The notes under the pieces: model-generated
The model's input: only the letters and a program-made list of their open reading frames with translations
Told to the model about the DNA's origin: nothing
Database searches by the model: none
Translations under genes and position numbers: made by a program
Source of the DNA: Bacilli bacterium
Lineage (GTDB): Bacteria > Bacillota_I > Bacilli_A > RF39 > UBA660
DNA length: 45,663 nucleotides
Assembly (NCBI GenBank): GCA_017441845.1
Contig: JAFRVB010000010.1
Coordinates: 1-45,663 of the forward strand
Direction: 5' to 3'
In this document: positions 8,793-16,743 of the stretch, one piece after another
How the letters are laid out: the number at the start of each line of letters is the position of its first letter
Position numbering within the stretch: position 1 is the stretch's first letter

Positions 8793-9623
8793 GTGGAAAA
8801 TGAAAATCAAGTTGTTACTCCAAAAAAGAGTAAGAAAACAAAAGTAATTGTAATAGTTATTATAGTACTTATTGCATTAGCTATAGGTGGATATTTTGCT
8901 TATAATAGTTTAGCACCTAAGAAAGACGAAAAGAAAACTGCTGAAGTAACACCAACACCAACACCAACTCCAGCAGAAGAAGTTACTGAGCCTGAAGAAA
9001 CTGAGGCAGTTGAAACTAGTAAATGGCAAAAATATGTAGATTATATTTCACCTATAAGTATAACTTCACCATCAGCAGCATTATATAATGTTAGTGGTGT
9101 TGAAGCTAAGAATTTATCTCCAAGAAAGAAGATTGAATATATTGGTTCATTTGTATATCAAAAGAGTAAATCTTCTTCAGATTATGCTTATGATATATTA
9201 ACTGAAGCAGATGTTAAAAAAGCAGTTGAAGAAGTATATGGACCTGGTACATATCAAAGAACTACATTTAATTTAGGTTGTGGAGACTATAATTTTAATT
9301 CAAAAGATGGTAAGTATTATTCAAAAACTGGCTGTGGTGGAACATCAGCATTCTATGCTACTAATGAAATTATTAATACTTCAGTTAATAGTAGTAAATT
9401 AGTTATAACTACTGCTTATGTTTTCGTTGATATGGAGACTAATAAATATTATAAAGATTATAATAGAAAAGTAGCTCTAGGAGATTATAATAATTCAGAA
9501 GATGATAGTGCTATAGTTAAATTTATTAAAGATAATAAAGATAAATTAAATCATATTATCTATACTTATGAAAGTACTGATGGTACTAACTACTACTTCA
9601 CTGGATTTAAAAATACTAAATAA
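8793..9623 (+). CDS. Membrane-anchored protein with a Thr-Pro hinge, unknown function
   Basis: Unrecognised 276-residue protein. Residues 1-16 are polar and lysine-rich, 17-38 form a transmembrane anchor (VIVIVIIVLIALAIGGYFAY), 44-75 form a low-complexity hinge with four Thr-Pro pairs (53-60) followed by Glu-rich sequence, and about 80-276 form a presumably extracellular globular domain. That domain has two cysteines about 17 residues apart (LGCGDYNF and KTGCGGTSAFY), which could form a disulfide. It uses GTG as start: AAAGGTAGG is upstream and the nearby ATG is out of frame. No terminator is evident after it, so some read-through to the next gene is possible. Confidence 0.65.
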   Translation: MENENQVVTPKKSKKTKVIVIVIIVLIALAIGGYFAYNSLAPKKDEKKTAEVTPTPTPTPAEEVTEPEETEAVETSKWQKYVDYISPISITSPSAALYNVSGVEAKNLSPRKKIEYIGSFVYQKSKSSSDYAYDILTEADVKKAVEEVYGPGTYQRTTFNLGCGDYNFNSKDGKYYSKTGCGGTSAFYATNEIINTSVNSSKLVITTAYVFVDMETNKYYKDYNRKVALGDYNNSEDDSAIVKFIKDNKDKLNHIIYTYESTDGTNYYFTGFKNTK

Positions 9624-9677
9624 TAGAGATTAGATTAAAAATATATATTTATATGTGTCTTGATTTGCGATAGTCAA

Positions 9678-9694
9678 CACAATAATTTATTGTG
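9678..9694 (+). repeat. 17-nt perfect palindrome upstream of the repeat-protein gene
   Basis: CACAATAA-T-TTATTGTG, 32 nt before the ATG at 9727. It could be an operator or a small 5' hairpin. It is not followed by a T run, so it is not a standard terminator. Confidence 0.5.
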
Positions 9695-9726
9695 GTTATG
9701 TGAATATTAATGCAAGGAGGTATATT

Positions 9727-10992
9727 ATGATAGAAAAAAGTCTTACTATCGAAGAAATAATACAATTAAGTGATGAGGAAAAAAAGCATATTATAGATCA
9801 TGCTGAAGAATATAAACTTAATAACAAAGATATTATGAATATAGTTGTAACTATAAATGATGATGAATTCAAGAAAGAAATTGTTAAGAATTCAGATAAA
9901 TATCGTCTTAACTATAGAAATGCAACGAATATTATAAGAACGATAGATGATGATCAATTTAAGAAAGAAGTTTTGAATAATGCTTCTGAACTTGGTTTAT
10001 CTGATTATGCTATTTTAGATATAATTAATTCAATGAATGATAAAGAATTTAAAGAGAATGCTTATGTTGGTCAGACTGTGTCTTTTAAGTTACCTGATAA
10101 ATCAAAAGAAGTAGATCAACAAGATAAAGAAAAGATGCCATTAGAGGAAGATGAAGTACCTCTTGAAGAAGTGGTTTATTCAAAAAGAGATGAATACAGT
10201 GATGAATATAGAAAAAAAATACTGGAAGATTCAGATAAGTACAAACTTAATAATGTAGATAAAGCAATGATAATAGGATCTATGAAAGATGAAAATTATA
10301 AGAAAGAAATGATAGAAAATAATGTTTATGGGTTAGATGATTCTTTGATTGCGAGGGAAATTCTTAAGGATATAAAAGATGATAACTATAAGAAAGAATA
10401 TATTAAAAACCACGATATTGAACAAAGAAGTTTAGCTGAATTGGTGTCTACTATCGATGATGATAACTATAAGAAAGAAATATTAAATAACTATGATTTA
10501 GGTGAAGCATATAACTTAGGAATTCTTATAACTCTGAACGATAGTGATTATAAAAAAGAATATATCAATAGTCATGATATAGAATTAAGTCCATTGTTAG
10601 TTTCTATAATTTATAGTATCGATGATGATGCTTATAAAAGAGATTTTGCAAGTAAGAATAGATTATATCTTATAGCAAATCAAAATTATTCTAAATCATG
10701 TGAAGGTTTATTAAAATCTCTTAAAAGTGAAAATGTTGTTGATAATCAAGACAAAGAAGATTTGGAATTTGTGGAGAAAAAATCACCATTAGAACAAAGA
10801 GAAAACTTTGATAAAGAGCTAAGTGATATGTTTCCAGATGAGGAAAAAGCAAATACATTAAAATCTTCTAAAGGAAGAACATTATCTAGTTCTGGTCGTA
10901 ATGAAGGTTTTGCTAATACAGGGCAAATTAGTATCGTTGTTCTTTCAATTATAGTGATAATTATTGCAATTATAGTATTTACTTTAGTTTAA
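9727..10992 (+). CDS. Tail-anchored helical-repeat protein
   Basis: No known family recognised. The 421-residue product contains about nine copies of a 27-30-residue unit built on the motif (N/D)DxxYKKExIxN, followed by a hydrophobic helix. Anchors begin near residues 44, 74, 104, 157, 187, 217, 244, 271 and 299. An acidic, proline-containing linker at about 115-150 interrupts the array after the third unit. Residues about 340-395 are charged and Ser-rich, and 400-420 form one C-terminal transmembrane segment ending one residue before the stop (tail-anchor topology). There is no signal peptide, so the repeats should face the cytoplasm. AAGGAGG at 9714-9720 fixes ATG 9727; an in-frame GTG at 9700 is upstream of it. 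The repeats probably form an alpha-solenoid. Confidence 0.7.
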   Translation: MIEKSLTIEEIIQLSDEEKKHIIDHAEEYKLNNKDIMNIVVTINDDEFKKEIVKNSDKYRLNYRNATNIIRTIDDDQFKKEVLNNASELGLSDYAILDIINSMNDKEFKENAYVGQTVSFKLPDKSKEVDQQDKEKMPLEEDEVPLEEVVYSKRDEYSDEYRKKILEDSDKYKLNNVDKAMIIGSMKDENYKKEMIENNVYGLDDSLIAREILKDIKDDNYKKEYIKNHDIEQRSLAELVSTIDDDNYKKEILNNYDLGEAYNLGILITLNDSDYKKEYINSHDIELSPLLVSIIYSIDDDAYKRDFASKNRLYLIANQNYSKSCEGLLKSLKSENVVDNQDKEDLEFVEKKSPLEQRENFDKELSDMFPDEEKANTLKSSKGRTLSSSGRNEGFANTGQISIVVLSIIVIIIAIIVFTLV

Positions 10993-11017
10993 AAAAAGAT
11001 GACTAAGTCATCTTTTT
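10991..11017. terminator. Bidirectional terminator
   Basis: GATGAC/GTCATC stem (10998-11003, 11007-11012), loop TAA, flanked by a seven-A run and five T. It serves the repeat-protein gene and the convergent 11016 gene. Confidence 0.88.
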
Positions 11018-11555
11018 ATTTTGCTCTATGTTTTTCTTCTATTTCAATCGCATCATCTATAGTTGCCCAAGGCTCATTATCTCTATAATCTGAAGTTTCT
11101 CTATATGAATAATCAAATATTTCAGCTTTCATTCTTTTAGCCATATCTATTATTTCAGAACATTTATCTTTGTTATCTAGTAGATGTTCAATAGTAGCTT
11201 TATCAACTGGACGAGGATCTCCTAATCCACTGATTATTCCCCATCTTGTAAATTCATCTATCTTACGATTAGTTGGTTTAGATAGTGTGTAAAAATAATC
11301 ACCACCATCTTCTAATTGGTTATACCAAAATACTTGATATCTTGTTAAACCATCTTCAGTTTTTTCAAATTCACTAAGACATCCTTTTTGACCCATATCA
11401 TCAAAGTATACAACATCTTTTCCATTATTATTTATTTTTACTATATAATTATATCCGAAATCTGGAATTGATTTTCCTTCAGTTTTTAATAGTTCTTCTA
11501 TTTTTATATGAGCTTGATTATTGTGCATTCTTTGGATAAATTCTTTTATTTCCAC
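11016..11555 (-). CDS. Conserved-looking cytoplasmic protein, unknown function
   Basis: Unrecognised 179-residue protein without signal peptide or membrane segments. It is rich in aromatic and acidic residues (YQVFWYNQLEDGGDYFYTL near the middle), followed by a helical C-terminal half ending EIEEKHRAK. The start is GTG at 11555-11553, chosen because GAGGTGAT lies just upstream and no ATG is better placed. A TATAAT-like box lies within 12-17 nt upstream. The downstream end is set by the bidirectional hairpin shared with the repeat-protein gene. Confidence 0.6.
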   Translation of the reverse strand: MEIKEFIQRMHNNQAHIKIEELLKTEGKSIPDFGYNYIVKINNNGKDVVYFDDMGQKGCLSEFEKTEDGLTRYQVFWYNQLEDGGDYFYTLSKPTNRKIDEFTRWGIISGLGDPRPVDKATIEHLLDNKDKCSEIIDMAKRMKAEIFDYSYRETSDYRDNEPWATIDDAIEIEEKHRAK

Positions 11556-11591
11556 TTTATCACCTCAATTATATTATAACAAAGTTTTTGA

Positions 11592-11984
11592 TTAAAAATT
11601 AGTTATTTTAGGTTCTTCTGTAAAGGAAGAGAATGTAGCGATAGCTGATTCAAAATATAAGACAGCTGTATTATCATCATTTTCATCATACATTGATCTT
11701 AATGTAGGATTTTTGTCTAACATATCTTTTTTAGCTTCTACTCTGTCATCTAAAACTAATTTTCCTTTTACTCTTAACCATTTACCATCTTTAAATGAGC
11801 ATAATTCCACAATATTATTCTTTTCTATTTGTTTAAATACATCTTTACTTTTACCTGTTTGAATATATAAGTGATCTTCAAATATTTCGGCTGTTCCGAA
11901 AGGTCTTACTCTAGGTTCACCATTATCTATAGTAGCTAGATAATAAACTCCACACTCTTTTAAAAATTCTTGTACTTCTTTCAT
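11592..11984 (-). CDS. Pyridoxamine 5'-phosphate oxidase-family FMN-binding protein
   Basis: The 130-residue product has the short split-barrel fold of the PNPOx-like flavin family: MKEVQEFLKECGVYYLATI, then GEPRVRPFGTAEIFEDHLYIQTG, the K(D)VFKQIEKN segment and WLRVKGKLV, with a C-terminal DNTAVLYFESAIATF strand pair. Members bind FMN (or F420/heme in relatives) and reduce or bind varied small molecules. The substrate cannot be inferred, and true PdxH is longer. AGGAGG precedes ATG. It sits between the 11016 gene and ssrA on the minus strand. The gap to the 11016 gene is 36 nt, but that gene has its own -10-like sequence. Confidence 0.85.
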   Translation of the reverse strand: MKEVQEFLKECGVYYLATIDNGEPRVRPFGTAEIFEDHLYIQTGKSKDVFKQIEKNNIVELCSFKDGKWLRVKGKLVLDDRVEAKKDMLDKNPTLRSMYDENDDNTAVLYFESAIATFSSFTEEPKITNF

Positions 11985-12011
11985 ATTATCCTCCTAATAA
12001 TATTTTAACAT

Positions 12012-12034
12012 AAAAACACATCGATGATGTGTTT
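12012..12034 (-). terminator. Terminator of ssrA
   Basis: On the minus strand AAACACATC-ATC-GATGTGTTT ends in five T, shortly after the tmRNA CCA end. Confidence 0.8.
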
Positions 12035-12044
12035 AATTGCTTAT

Positions 12045-12410
12045 TGGTGGAGATGAGGAGAATTGAACTCCTGTCCGAAAATATAGCTACATAAACTTCT
12101 ACAAGTTTAGTTAACTAATTATTCTCATATAACTATCAAGTAGTTAACGACCAAATAGTTATACCAGTCTAAAGATTCTTTCTACTATCTAGACAAATAG
12201 TAGCTATAATCTACTAAAACGAACCCTATTCTATTGCGTAGATAACAATAGGTAGAGTGCATGCCTTTATATTAAATTAGGCGAAAGCATAGCTATTAGC
12301 CATACCGTATGCATTGTTATTTTCTTCAGCATTTATTGCTTGTGTTCGTAACGTGTTCCTCCGACTTGCGATCTATGCTCTAGTATTCCCGTCGAAACCA
12401 GATCATCCCC
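12045..12410 (-). ncRNA. ssrA: tmRNA (SsrA), tag AEENNNAYGMANSYAFA
   Basis: tmRNA rescues ribosomes stalled on nonstop mRNA and appends a degradation tag. On the minus strand the 366-nt RNA starts GGGGATGATCTGGTTTCGAC and ends CATCTCCACCA. The ends form a seven-base-pair acceptor stem with G·U at the third pair, the alanine identity element, and discriminator A. The T arm AGGAG-TTCAATT-CTCCT is present. The tag frame (12330 down to 12280, stop TAA at 12279-12277) starts with GCT after AATAAAT and encodes 17 residues, AEENNNAYGMANSYAFA. The CCA is encoded. The YAFA end resembles mollicute tags rather than the usual ALAA. SmpB and RNase R are encoded nearby. Identification is secure. Confidence 0.97.
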
Positions 12411-12423
12411 AATATGTATGCAC

Positions 12424-12452
12424 ATTATATCATATTTTTAAGCATTTTTCAA
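12424..12452 (-). promoter_or_regulatory. Promoter of ssrA
   Basis: Minus-strand TTGAAA (12452-12447), 17-bp spacer, TATAAT (12429-12424). Transcription should start a few bases before the mature 5' end at 12410, leaving a short leader for RNase P to remove. The -35 region abuts the divergent promoter of the 12485 gene. Confidence 0.85.
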
Positions 12453-12457
12453 TAATC

Positions 12458-12468
12458 TGTGGTATCAT
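12458..12468 (+). promoter_or_regulatory. Extended -10 promoter of the 12485 gene
   Basis: TGTG (12458-12461), G, TATCAT (12463-12468); the ATG follows after 16 nt. Its spacer/-35 region overlaps the ssrA -35 on the other strand. Confidence 0.6.
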
Positions 12469-12484
12469 TTAGGTGGTGAAGGTT

Positions 12485-13216
12485 ATGAAGATTATGTCTT
12501 TTAATACTAAAAATTTCAGTTTTGGACATCTTGGTAGAACAAGACATCTCTATAATTATATCGATTATAGCAATGCAGATATAATAGGTTTTCAAGAACT
12601 TAATCATAGAGCTTTGAACTATCTAATCAATAAATTAGATGATTATTATATAGTAACTGGTAAAAAGACAAGTCTAATACCTTTCTATGGAGAATACAAT
12701 TCTATCTTCATAAGTAAAAAATATAATATTAGATCATATAATACTTATGCTTTATATGAAGATATTAATAAAATAAGAAAAAAAGATAAGAAAGATAACT
12801 TTGCGAGAATATGTGTAGTATGTCATTTTACTTATGAAAAGAATAAATATATGATTATTAATACTCATATTGATAATAGTGATTCTCCTAATAAGATTAA
12901 ACAACTTAAAATACTTAAAGATATTATCGATAAAGAATTAATGGATGATGAATATATTATTATTACTGGTGATTTTAATATGAGTATGAGTAATAAGAAA
13001 TTTAAAGAATTTGTTAGTACTAATAAGTATTTAGATCCTTTTAAAGATGAGAAAGGTGGTACTTTTCCATCTAAACCTACTATGAAGATGATTGATCATA
13101 TCTTTTTAGATAAAAGATTAAAAGTAAAAAATACTTTTGTTGATAGAGAAGTAAATGATTTTGGTTATGTTAGTGATCATTATCCAATAATGTGTGAAAT
13201 TGAGGCTAGTAAATAG
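12485..13216 (+). CDS. Endonuclease/exonuclease/phosphatase (EEP) family protein
   Basis: The 243-residue protein has the EEP (DNase I-like) fold signature in order: MSFNTKNFSF (N7), GFQELN (E38, metal ligand), NTHID (about 126-130), ITGDFNM (D163, N165), MIDHIF (D204) and YVSDHYPIM (D231, H232). All catalytic positions appear intact. Family members range from AP endonucleases to inositol phosphatases and sphingomyelinases. With no signal peptide and no exoIII-type DNA-binding hallmarks, the substrate is open. ATG 12485 is chosen over the in-frame GTG at 12473, which lies in the AGGTGGTGA ribosome-binding region. It is divergent from ssrA and ends in a strong terminator. Confidence 0.85.
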   Translation: MKIMSFNTKNFSFGHLGRTRHLYNYIDYSNADIIGFQELNHRALNYLINKLDDYYIVTGKKTSLIPFYGEYNSIFISKKYNIRSYNTYALYEDINKIRKKDKKDNFARICVVCHFTYEKNKYMIINTHIDNSDSPNKIKQLKILKDIIDKELMDDEYIIITGDFNMSMSNKKFKEFVSTNKYLDPFKDEKGGTFPSKPTMKMIDHIFLDKRLKVKNTFVDREVNDFGYVSDHYPIMCEIEASK

Positions 13217-13226
13217 CCTCTTTTTT
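13202..13226 (+). terminator. Terminator of the EEP gene
   Basis: GAGGCTA/TAGCCTC stem, loop GTAAA, six T. The hairpin includes the TAG stop, and the T run merges into the -35 of the next promoter. Confidence 0.92.
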
Positions 13227-13253
13227 GACTTTTGAATTAATTTGTGGTAGTAT
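13225..13253 (+). promoter_or_regulatory. Promoter of the NlpC/P60 gene
   Basis: TTGACT (13225-13230), 17-bp spacer, TAGTAT (13248-13253) with extended TGTG at 13243-13246. Confidence 0.8.
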
Positions 13254-13290
13254 ATAGGGCATTCTTGTGTAATTAAGGAGTGAAAACTAT

Positions 13291-14313
13291 ATGTTAAAAT
13301 ATAAGAAGTCTTTCTTTAGACTTTCTTTAACAACAATGTTGTTCTTTATCATGTTTTTCAGTCTATATGTATATAGGAATTACATGATATATGATAACTT
13401 GGATGCAAGCCTAACACAAAAAGAAGTAAAATATGGGAATTTAGTTAGCTTAGGATCATTAATAGACACTGTTGATGGTGAGTATAAGATCGTAACTGAT
13501 TTAGATACAAAAAAATTAGGAAACCAAGATGTTTCAATAGAGGTAAAGAAGAATAATATTACTAAAGTTATTCCTTTTACTGTTAGGGTTTATGATAATA
13601 CTAAACCTAAAGTTAAGATTAAGAAATCTAATATTACTGTTATGAGTGGTAGCGATTATAATCTTAAAAAGAATGTTAAATCAGTTATTGATGATGAAGA
13701 AGAGCTAGCTTATAAAAAGAATGCTAAGGAAGGTAGTAAAGAATACTTTACTATTGATAGTAATTTCAATAAAAATGTACCTGGTACATATAAAGTAAAA
13801 GTTAAAGCAGTAGATAGAGCTAATAATGTTACTGTTGAAACATTTACTATTAATGTAAAAGAAGAACCTCAAGAAGAAGTTATTACTAATAACAATACTA
13901 CTATTAACAATGGAGAAATTAATAATAGTGCTCCAGCTAATGTTAATGGAAATAGTATGGTTAGTCTTGCTTATTCTTTGATTGGATCTAGATATGTTTC
14001 TGGAGGATCATCTCCAGCAGGATTCGATTGTAGTGGTTTTGTAGCCTATGTTTATTCAAGATTTGGAAAGAATATTACTCATAGTGCTGCAGCTCAAGCT
14101 TATTTAGGTGTTGGTGTAAGTTACGCTAATGCTAAACCAGGTGATATTTTAAGTTGGGGACATGGTGGTAGAGTTACACACTCTGCACTATATGTTGGTA
14201 ATGGTATAATGATCCATGCGACAAACCCTTCTCAAGGAGTTATCGCAAGTAATGTAGCTGCTTGGGAAAGAGGTTCATACGATAGTTTAATGTATGTAAG
14301 AAGAGTGAATTAA
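13291..14313 (+). CDS. Membrane-anchored NlpC/P60 cell-wall endopeptidase
   Basis: The 340-residue protein has an N-terminal transmembrane segment (about 10-28), then beta-rich, Ig-like stalk regions (about 35-100 and 105-192), an Asn/Thr-rich linker (198-222), and a C-terminal NlpC/P60 domain (about 223-340). The catalytic triad is visible: C247 in FDCSGF, H297 in VTHSALYVG and H309 in IMIHATN. Such enzymes cleave peptide-stem bonds in peptidoglycan, typically gamma-D-Glu-diaminoacid. AAGGAG precedes the ATG. It is monocistronic with its own promoter and terminator. The stalk suggests the enzyme works within the wall near the membrane. All key residues are present. Confidence 0.93.
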   Translation: MLKYKKSFFRLSLTTMLFFIMFFSLYVYRNYMIYDNLDASLTQKEVKYGNLVSLGSLIDTVDGEYKIVTDLDTKKLGNQDVSIEVKKNNITKVIPFTVRVYDNTKPKVKIKKSNITVMSGSDYNLKKNVKSVIDDEEELAYKKNAKEGSKEYFTIDSNFNKNVPGTYKVKVKAVDRANNVTVETFTINVKEEPQEEVITNNNTTINNGEINNSAPANVNGNSMVSLAYSLIGSRYVSGGSSPAGFDCSGFVAYVYSRFGKNITHSAAAQAYLGVGVSYANAKPGDILSWGHGGRVTHSALYVGNGIMIHATNPSQGVIASNVAAWERGSYDSLMYVRRVN

Positions 14314-14345
14314 AAAGGGAAAAACTAGAGTTTTTTCCTTTTGTT
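14313..14345 (+). terminator. Terminator of the NlpC/P60 gene
   Basis: AAAAGGGAAAAA pairs with TTTTTTCCTTTT around CTAGAG, with one G·U pair, and is followed by more T. Confidence 0.75.
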
Positions 14346-14364
14346 TTGAAATAATGGGGGATCT

Positions 14365-16656
14365 ATGAAAAGTAAATATTTGGTAGATGTAGAAAATGAA
14401 ATCTTAAAAGTAGTAAGAAGAAGTAAGAAAGCTATTACTAAAGATGAGATAATTGAAAAGACTAGAAATAGAATTTCTAAAAAGTATGCTGAAGAAGTTG
14501 TCTTTAGTAGAGAATCTTTAATAGTGATAGATAGTATTATTGATGATTATGTTAAGAGTCATGAATTTATTGAGATAGGTAATGGATATAAACATATTAA
14601 TAATACTTCTTTTCATAAAGGAACTTTTAATTTATTAAAAAATGGTAATGGTTTGGTTATAGAAGATACTTCTTATGAAAAAGATGGGGAAATTATTCCT
14701 CAAGAGGAAGAATATATTATTAAAAAAGATAGTTTTAATGGTGCTCATGATGGAGATTTAGTTTTAATTGAAATTATAGGTACTGGTAAAAGATCAGATA
14801 TTAGGGTAGAAAGAATACTTGATAATAAATTAGATGTTATATATGGAGAAGTTTATAGAGATAGAAACTTTGGTTATTATGTGAAACCTGTTAATAGAAA
14901 ATATAAAGATTTATTTATATCTATTGATGATAATTTAATTCTAGGTGAAAAGATAGTTGAAGGTAATAGAGTTAGAGCTAAACTTGATCATAAAGAGACT
15001 GATGCTTCTGATTTTTATCGAGTTAGTTCGATAGATAAATTAAGTCATAAAGATGATCCTAAAGAAGATGTTTTCTGGGAAGCATTAAGACTTGGTATGG
15101 ATAATGACTTTAGTGATGAATCTTGGGAACAAGTTGATTGGACTCCAGCTGAAGTTTTACCAAGTGACAGAATAGGTAGAAGTGATTTAACTGATTTAGA
15201 GACATTTACTATTGATGGTAAGAATACTAAAGATATGGATGATGCGATTAGTTGTTCTCGTCTTAATAATGGTAATTACTTATTAAGAGTTCATATAGCA
15301 GATGTAGCTCATTATGTATCTAAGAATTCTCCACTAGATAAAGATGCTTATCGTAAGAGTACTAGTACTTATGCTGGTAATACAGTTATTCCTATGTTAC
15401 CTCACGAATTATCTAATGGTATTTGTTCATTAAATCCAAATGTTGATCGTTTAGCGGTTACTTGTTCTATGGAGATAGATAAAGAAGGTAATGTTGTTAA
15501 TTATAATATATGTAATTCTATTATTAATTCTGATTTAAAGATGAGTTATGATAAGGTTAATGATATTTTTGCTGGTAAACAAATAGATCCTTTATATAAA
15601 CCATTTGCTAAAACTTTATTGTTAATGAATCAATTAGCATTAACTTTAAGAAAGAAGAGGATAAAAGAAGGATCTATAGAATTTGGTATTGGTGATAAAG
15701 AAGAAATTTATGATGAAAATGGTATGATGATTGGTGCTCATGAAAGAGAGAATGATTATGCTGAGAATCTAATTGAAGAATTCATGATAGTAGCTAATGA
15801 AACTGTTGATAAACATTTATCTAGATATGGATATCCTTGTCTTCATAGAGTACATGGTAGACCTAATGAAGATAAAGTTGCTGAATTAATTAAATTACTT
15901 AATATTATTGGATTTAGTTTTAATATGTTAGATGCTAATGATTGTGTTAGTAATCCTAAATATATGAAACAATTAGCTGATTTTGTTAAAGATAGTGGAG
16001 ATTTAGGAAATATTTTATCTGCTAGATTAATTAGAAGTATGGCTAAAGCTAAATATTCTCCTAATAATATTGGTCATTATGGTTTAGGAAAAACTAATTA
16101 TTGTCATTTTACTTCTCCAATTAGAAGATATCCTGATTTAGTAATACATAGAATATTAAAAGAAACTACTTTATCTGAACATCATGGTAAAAAGACAACT
16201 CTATCAGATTTATTAGAGATAGGAAATTATACTTCTATGAAAGAAAGATCTGCTTCTGATGTTGAAAGAATAGTCTATGATAAGAATTGTGCTTCTTTCT
16301 TACAAGATTATGTAGGAGAAGAATTTGATGGTACTGTTATCGATATTTTTGAAAAAGGTCTTAGAGTTAGATTAGATAACTTCATGGAAGGAAATGTTCG
16401 ATTTGATAGACAACCAACTTACTTTGATGTAGATACTTACTCATTTAGTGCAGGAGATGAAGTTTATCATTTTGGAGATAGAGTAAGAGTAGAAGTATTA
16501 AAAAACTATGATGTTTTACCACTACATCATAGTGAAGATGAGTATGAAGATTATCAAAAATATTTAAGAGAACATCTAGATAGAATCGATAATCGTAATA
16601 GTTATTTTAAGATAACTGGTAGAATACTTGAAGATAATAAAATATTGAAGAAATAA
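14365..16656 (+). CDS. Second RNase R-type exoribonuclease (RNB family)
   Basis: The 763-residue product is a paralogue of the rnr gene in this window. An N-terminal winged-helix-like region (about 5-75) precedes cold-shock OB domains (about 80-225), the RNB domain (about 270-600) and an S1-like domain (about 655-725). A further ~35 residues end in a lysine-containing tail. The catalytic aspartates are all kept in TIDGKNTKDMDDA (D284, D290, D292, D293), and CHFTSPIRRYPD is present, so it should be active. It is distinguished by an insertion before the RNB domain (WEALRLGMDNDFSDESWEQ) and the longer C-terminus. GGGGGAT lies just before ATG. Which paralogue acts in trans-translation cannot be told from sequence. 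Confidence 0.93.
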   Translation: MKSKYLVDVENEILKVVRRSKKAITKDEIIEKTRNRISKKYAEEVVFSRESLIVIDSIIDDYVKSHEFIEIGNGYKHINNTSFHKGTFNLLKNGNGLVIEDTSYEKDGEIIPQEEEYIIKKDSFNGAHDGDLVLIEIIGTGKRSDIRVERILDNKLDVIYGEVYRDRNFGYYVKPVNRKYKDLFISIDDNLILGEKIVEGNRVRAKLDHKETDASDFYRVSSIDKLSHKDDPKEDVFWEALRLGMDNDFSDESWEQVDWTPAEVLPSDRIGRSDLTDLETFTIDGKNTKDMDDAISCSRLNNGNYLLRVHIADVAHYVSKNSPLDKDAYRKSTSTYAGNTVIPMLPHELSNGICSLNPNVDRLAVTCSMEIDKEGNVVNYNICNSIINSDLKMSYDKVNDIFAGKQIDPLYKPFAKTLLLMNQLALTLRKKRIKEGSIEFGIGDKEEIYDENGMMIGAHERENDYAENLIEEFMIVANETVDKHLSRYGYPCLHRVHGRPNEDKVAELIKLLNIIGFSFNMLDANDCVSNPKYMKQLADFVKDSGDLGNILSARLIRSMAKAKYSPNNIGHYGLGKTNYCHFTSPIRRYPDLVIHRILKETTLSEHHGKKTTLSDLLEIGNYTSMKERSASDVERIVYDKNCASFLQDYVGEEFDGTVIDIFEKGLRVRLDNFMEGNVRFDRQPTYFDVDTYSFSAGDEVYHFGDRVRVEVLKNYDVLPLHHSEDEYEDYQKYLREHLDRIDNRNSYFKITGRILEDNKILKK

Positions 16657-16675
16657 TTAAAATTATTTCTTTTTC
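16649..16675 (+). terminator. Probable terminator of the second RNase R gene
   Basis: GAAATAATT/AATTATTTC stem with an AA loop and TTTTT tail. The stem is AT-rich, so strength is uncertain. It includes the end of the coding region. Confidence 0.65.
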
Positions 16676-16743
16676 TTTGTTGATAAATTGAGTTAAAAAT
16701 GTTAAAATAAATATGATAATTAGGGTAGCAAGGAGATGATATT

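Noticed and set aside
9624-9726. Searching this gap for a small RNA gene
   Set aside because: Apart from the 17-nt palindrome there is no promoter-terminator pair or conserved RNA motif that I can see.
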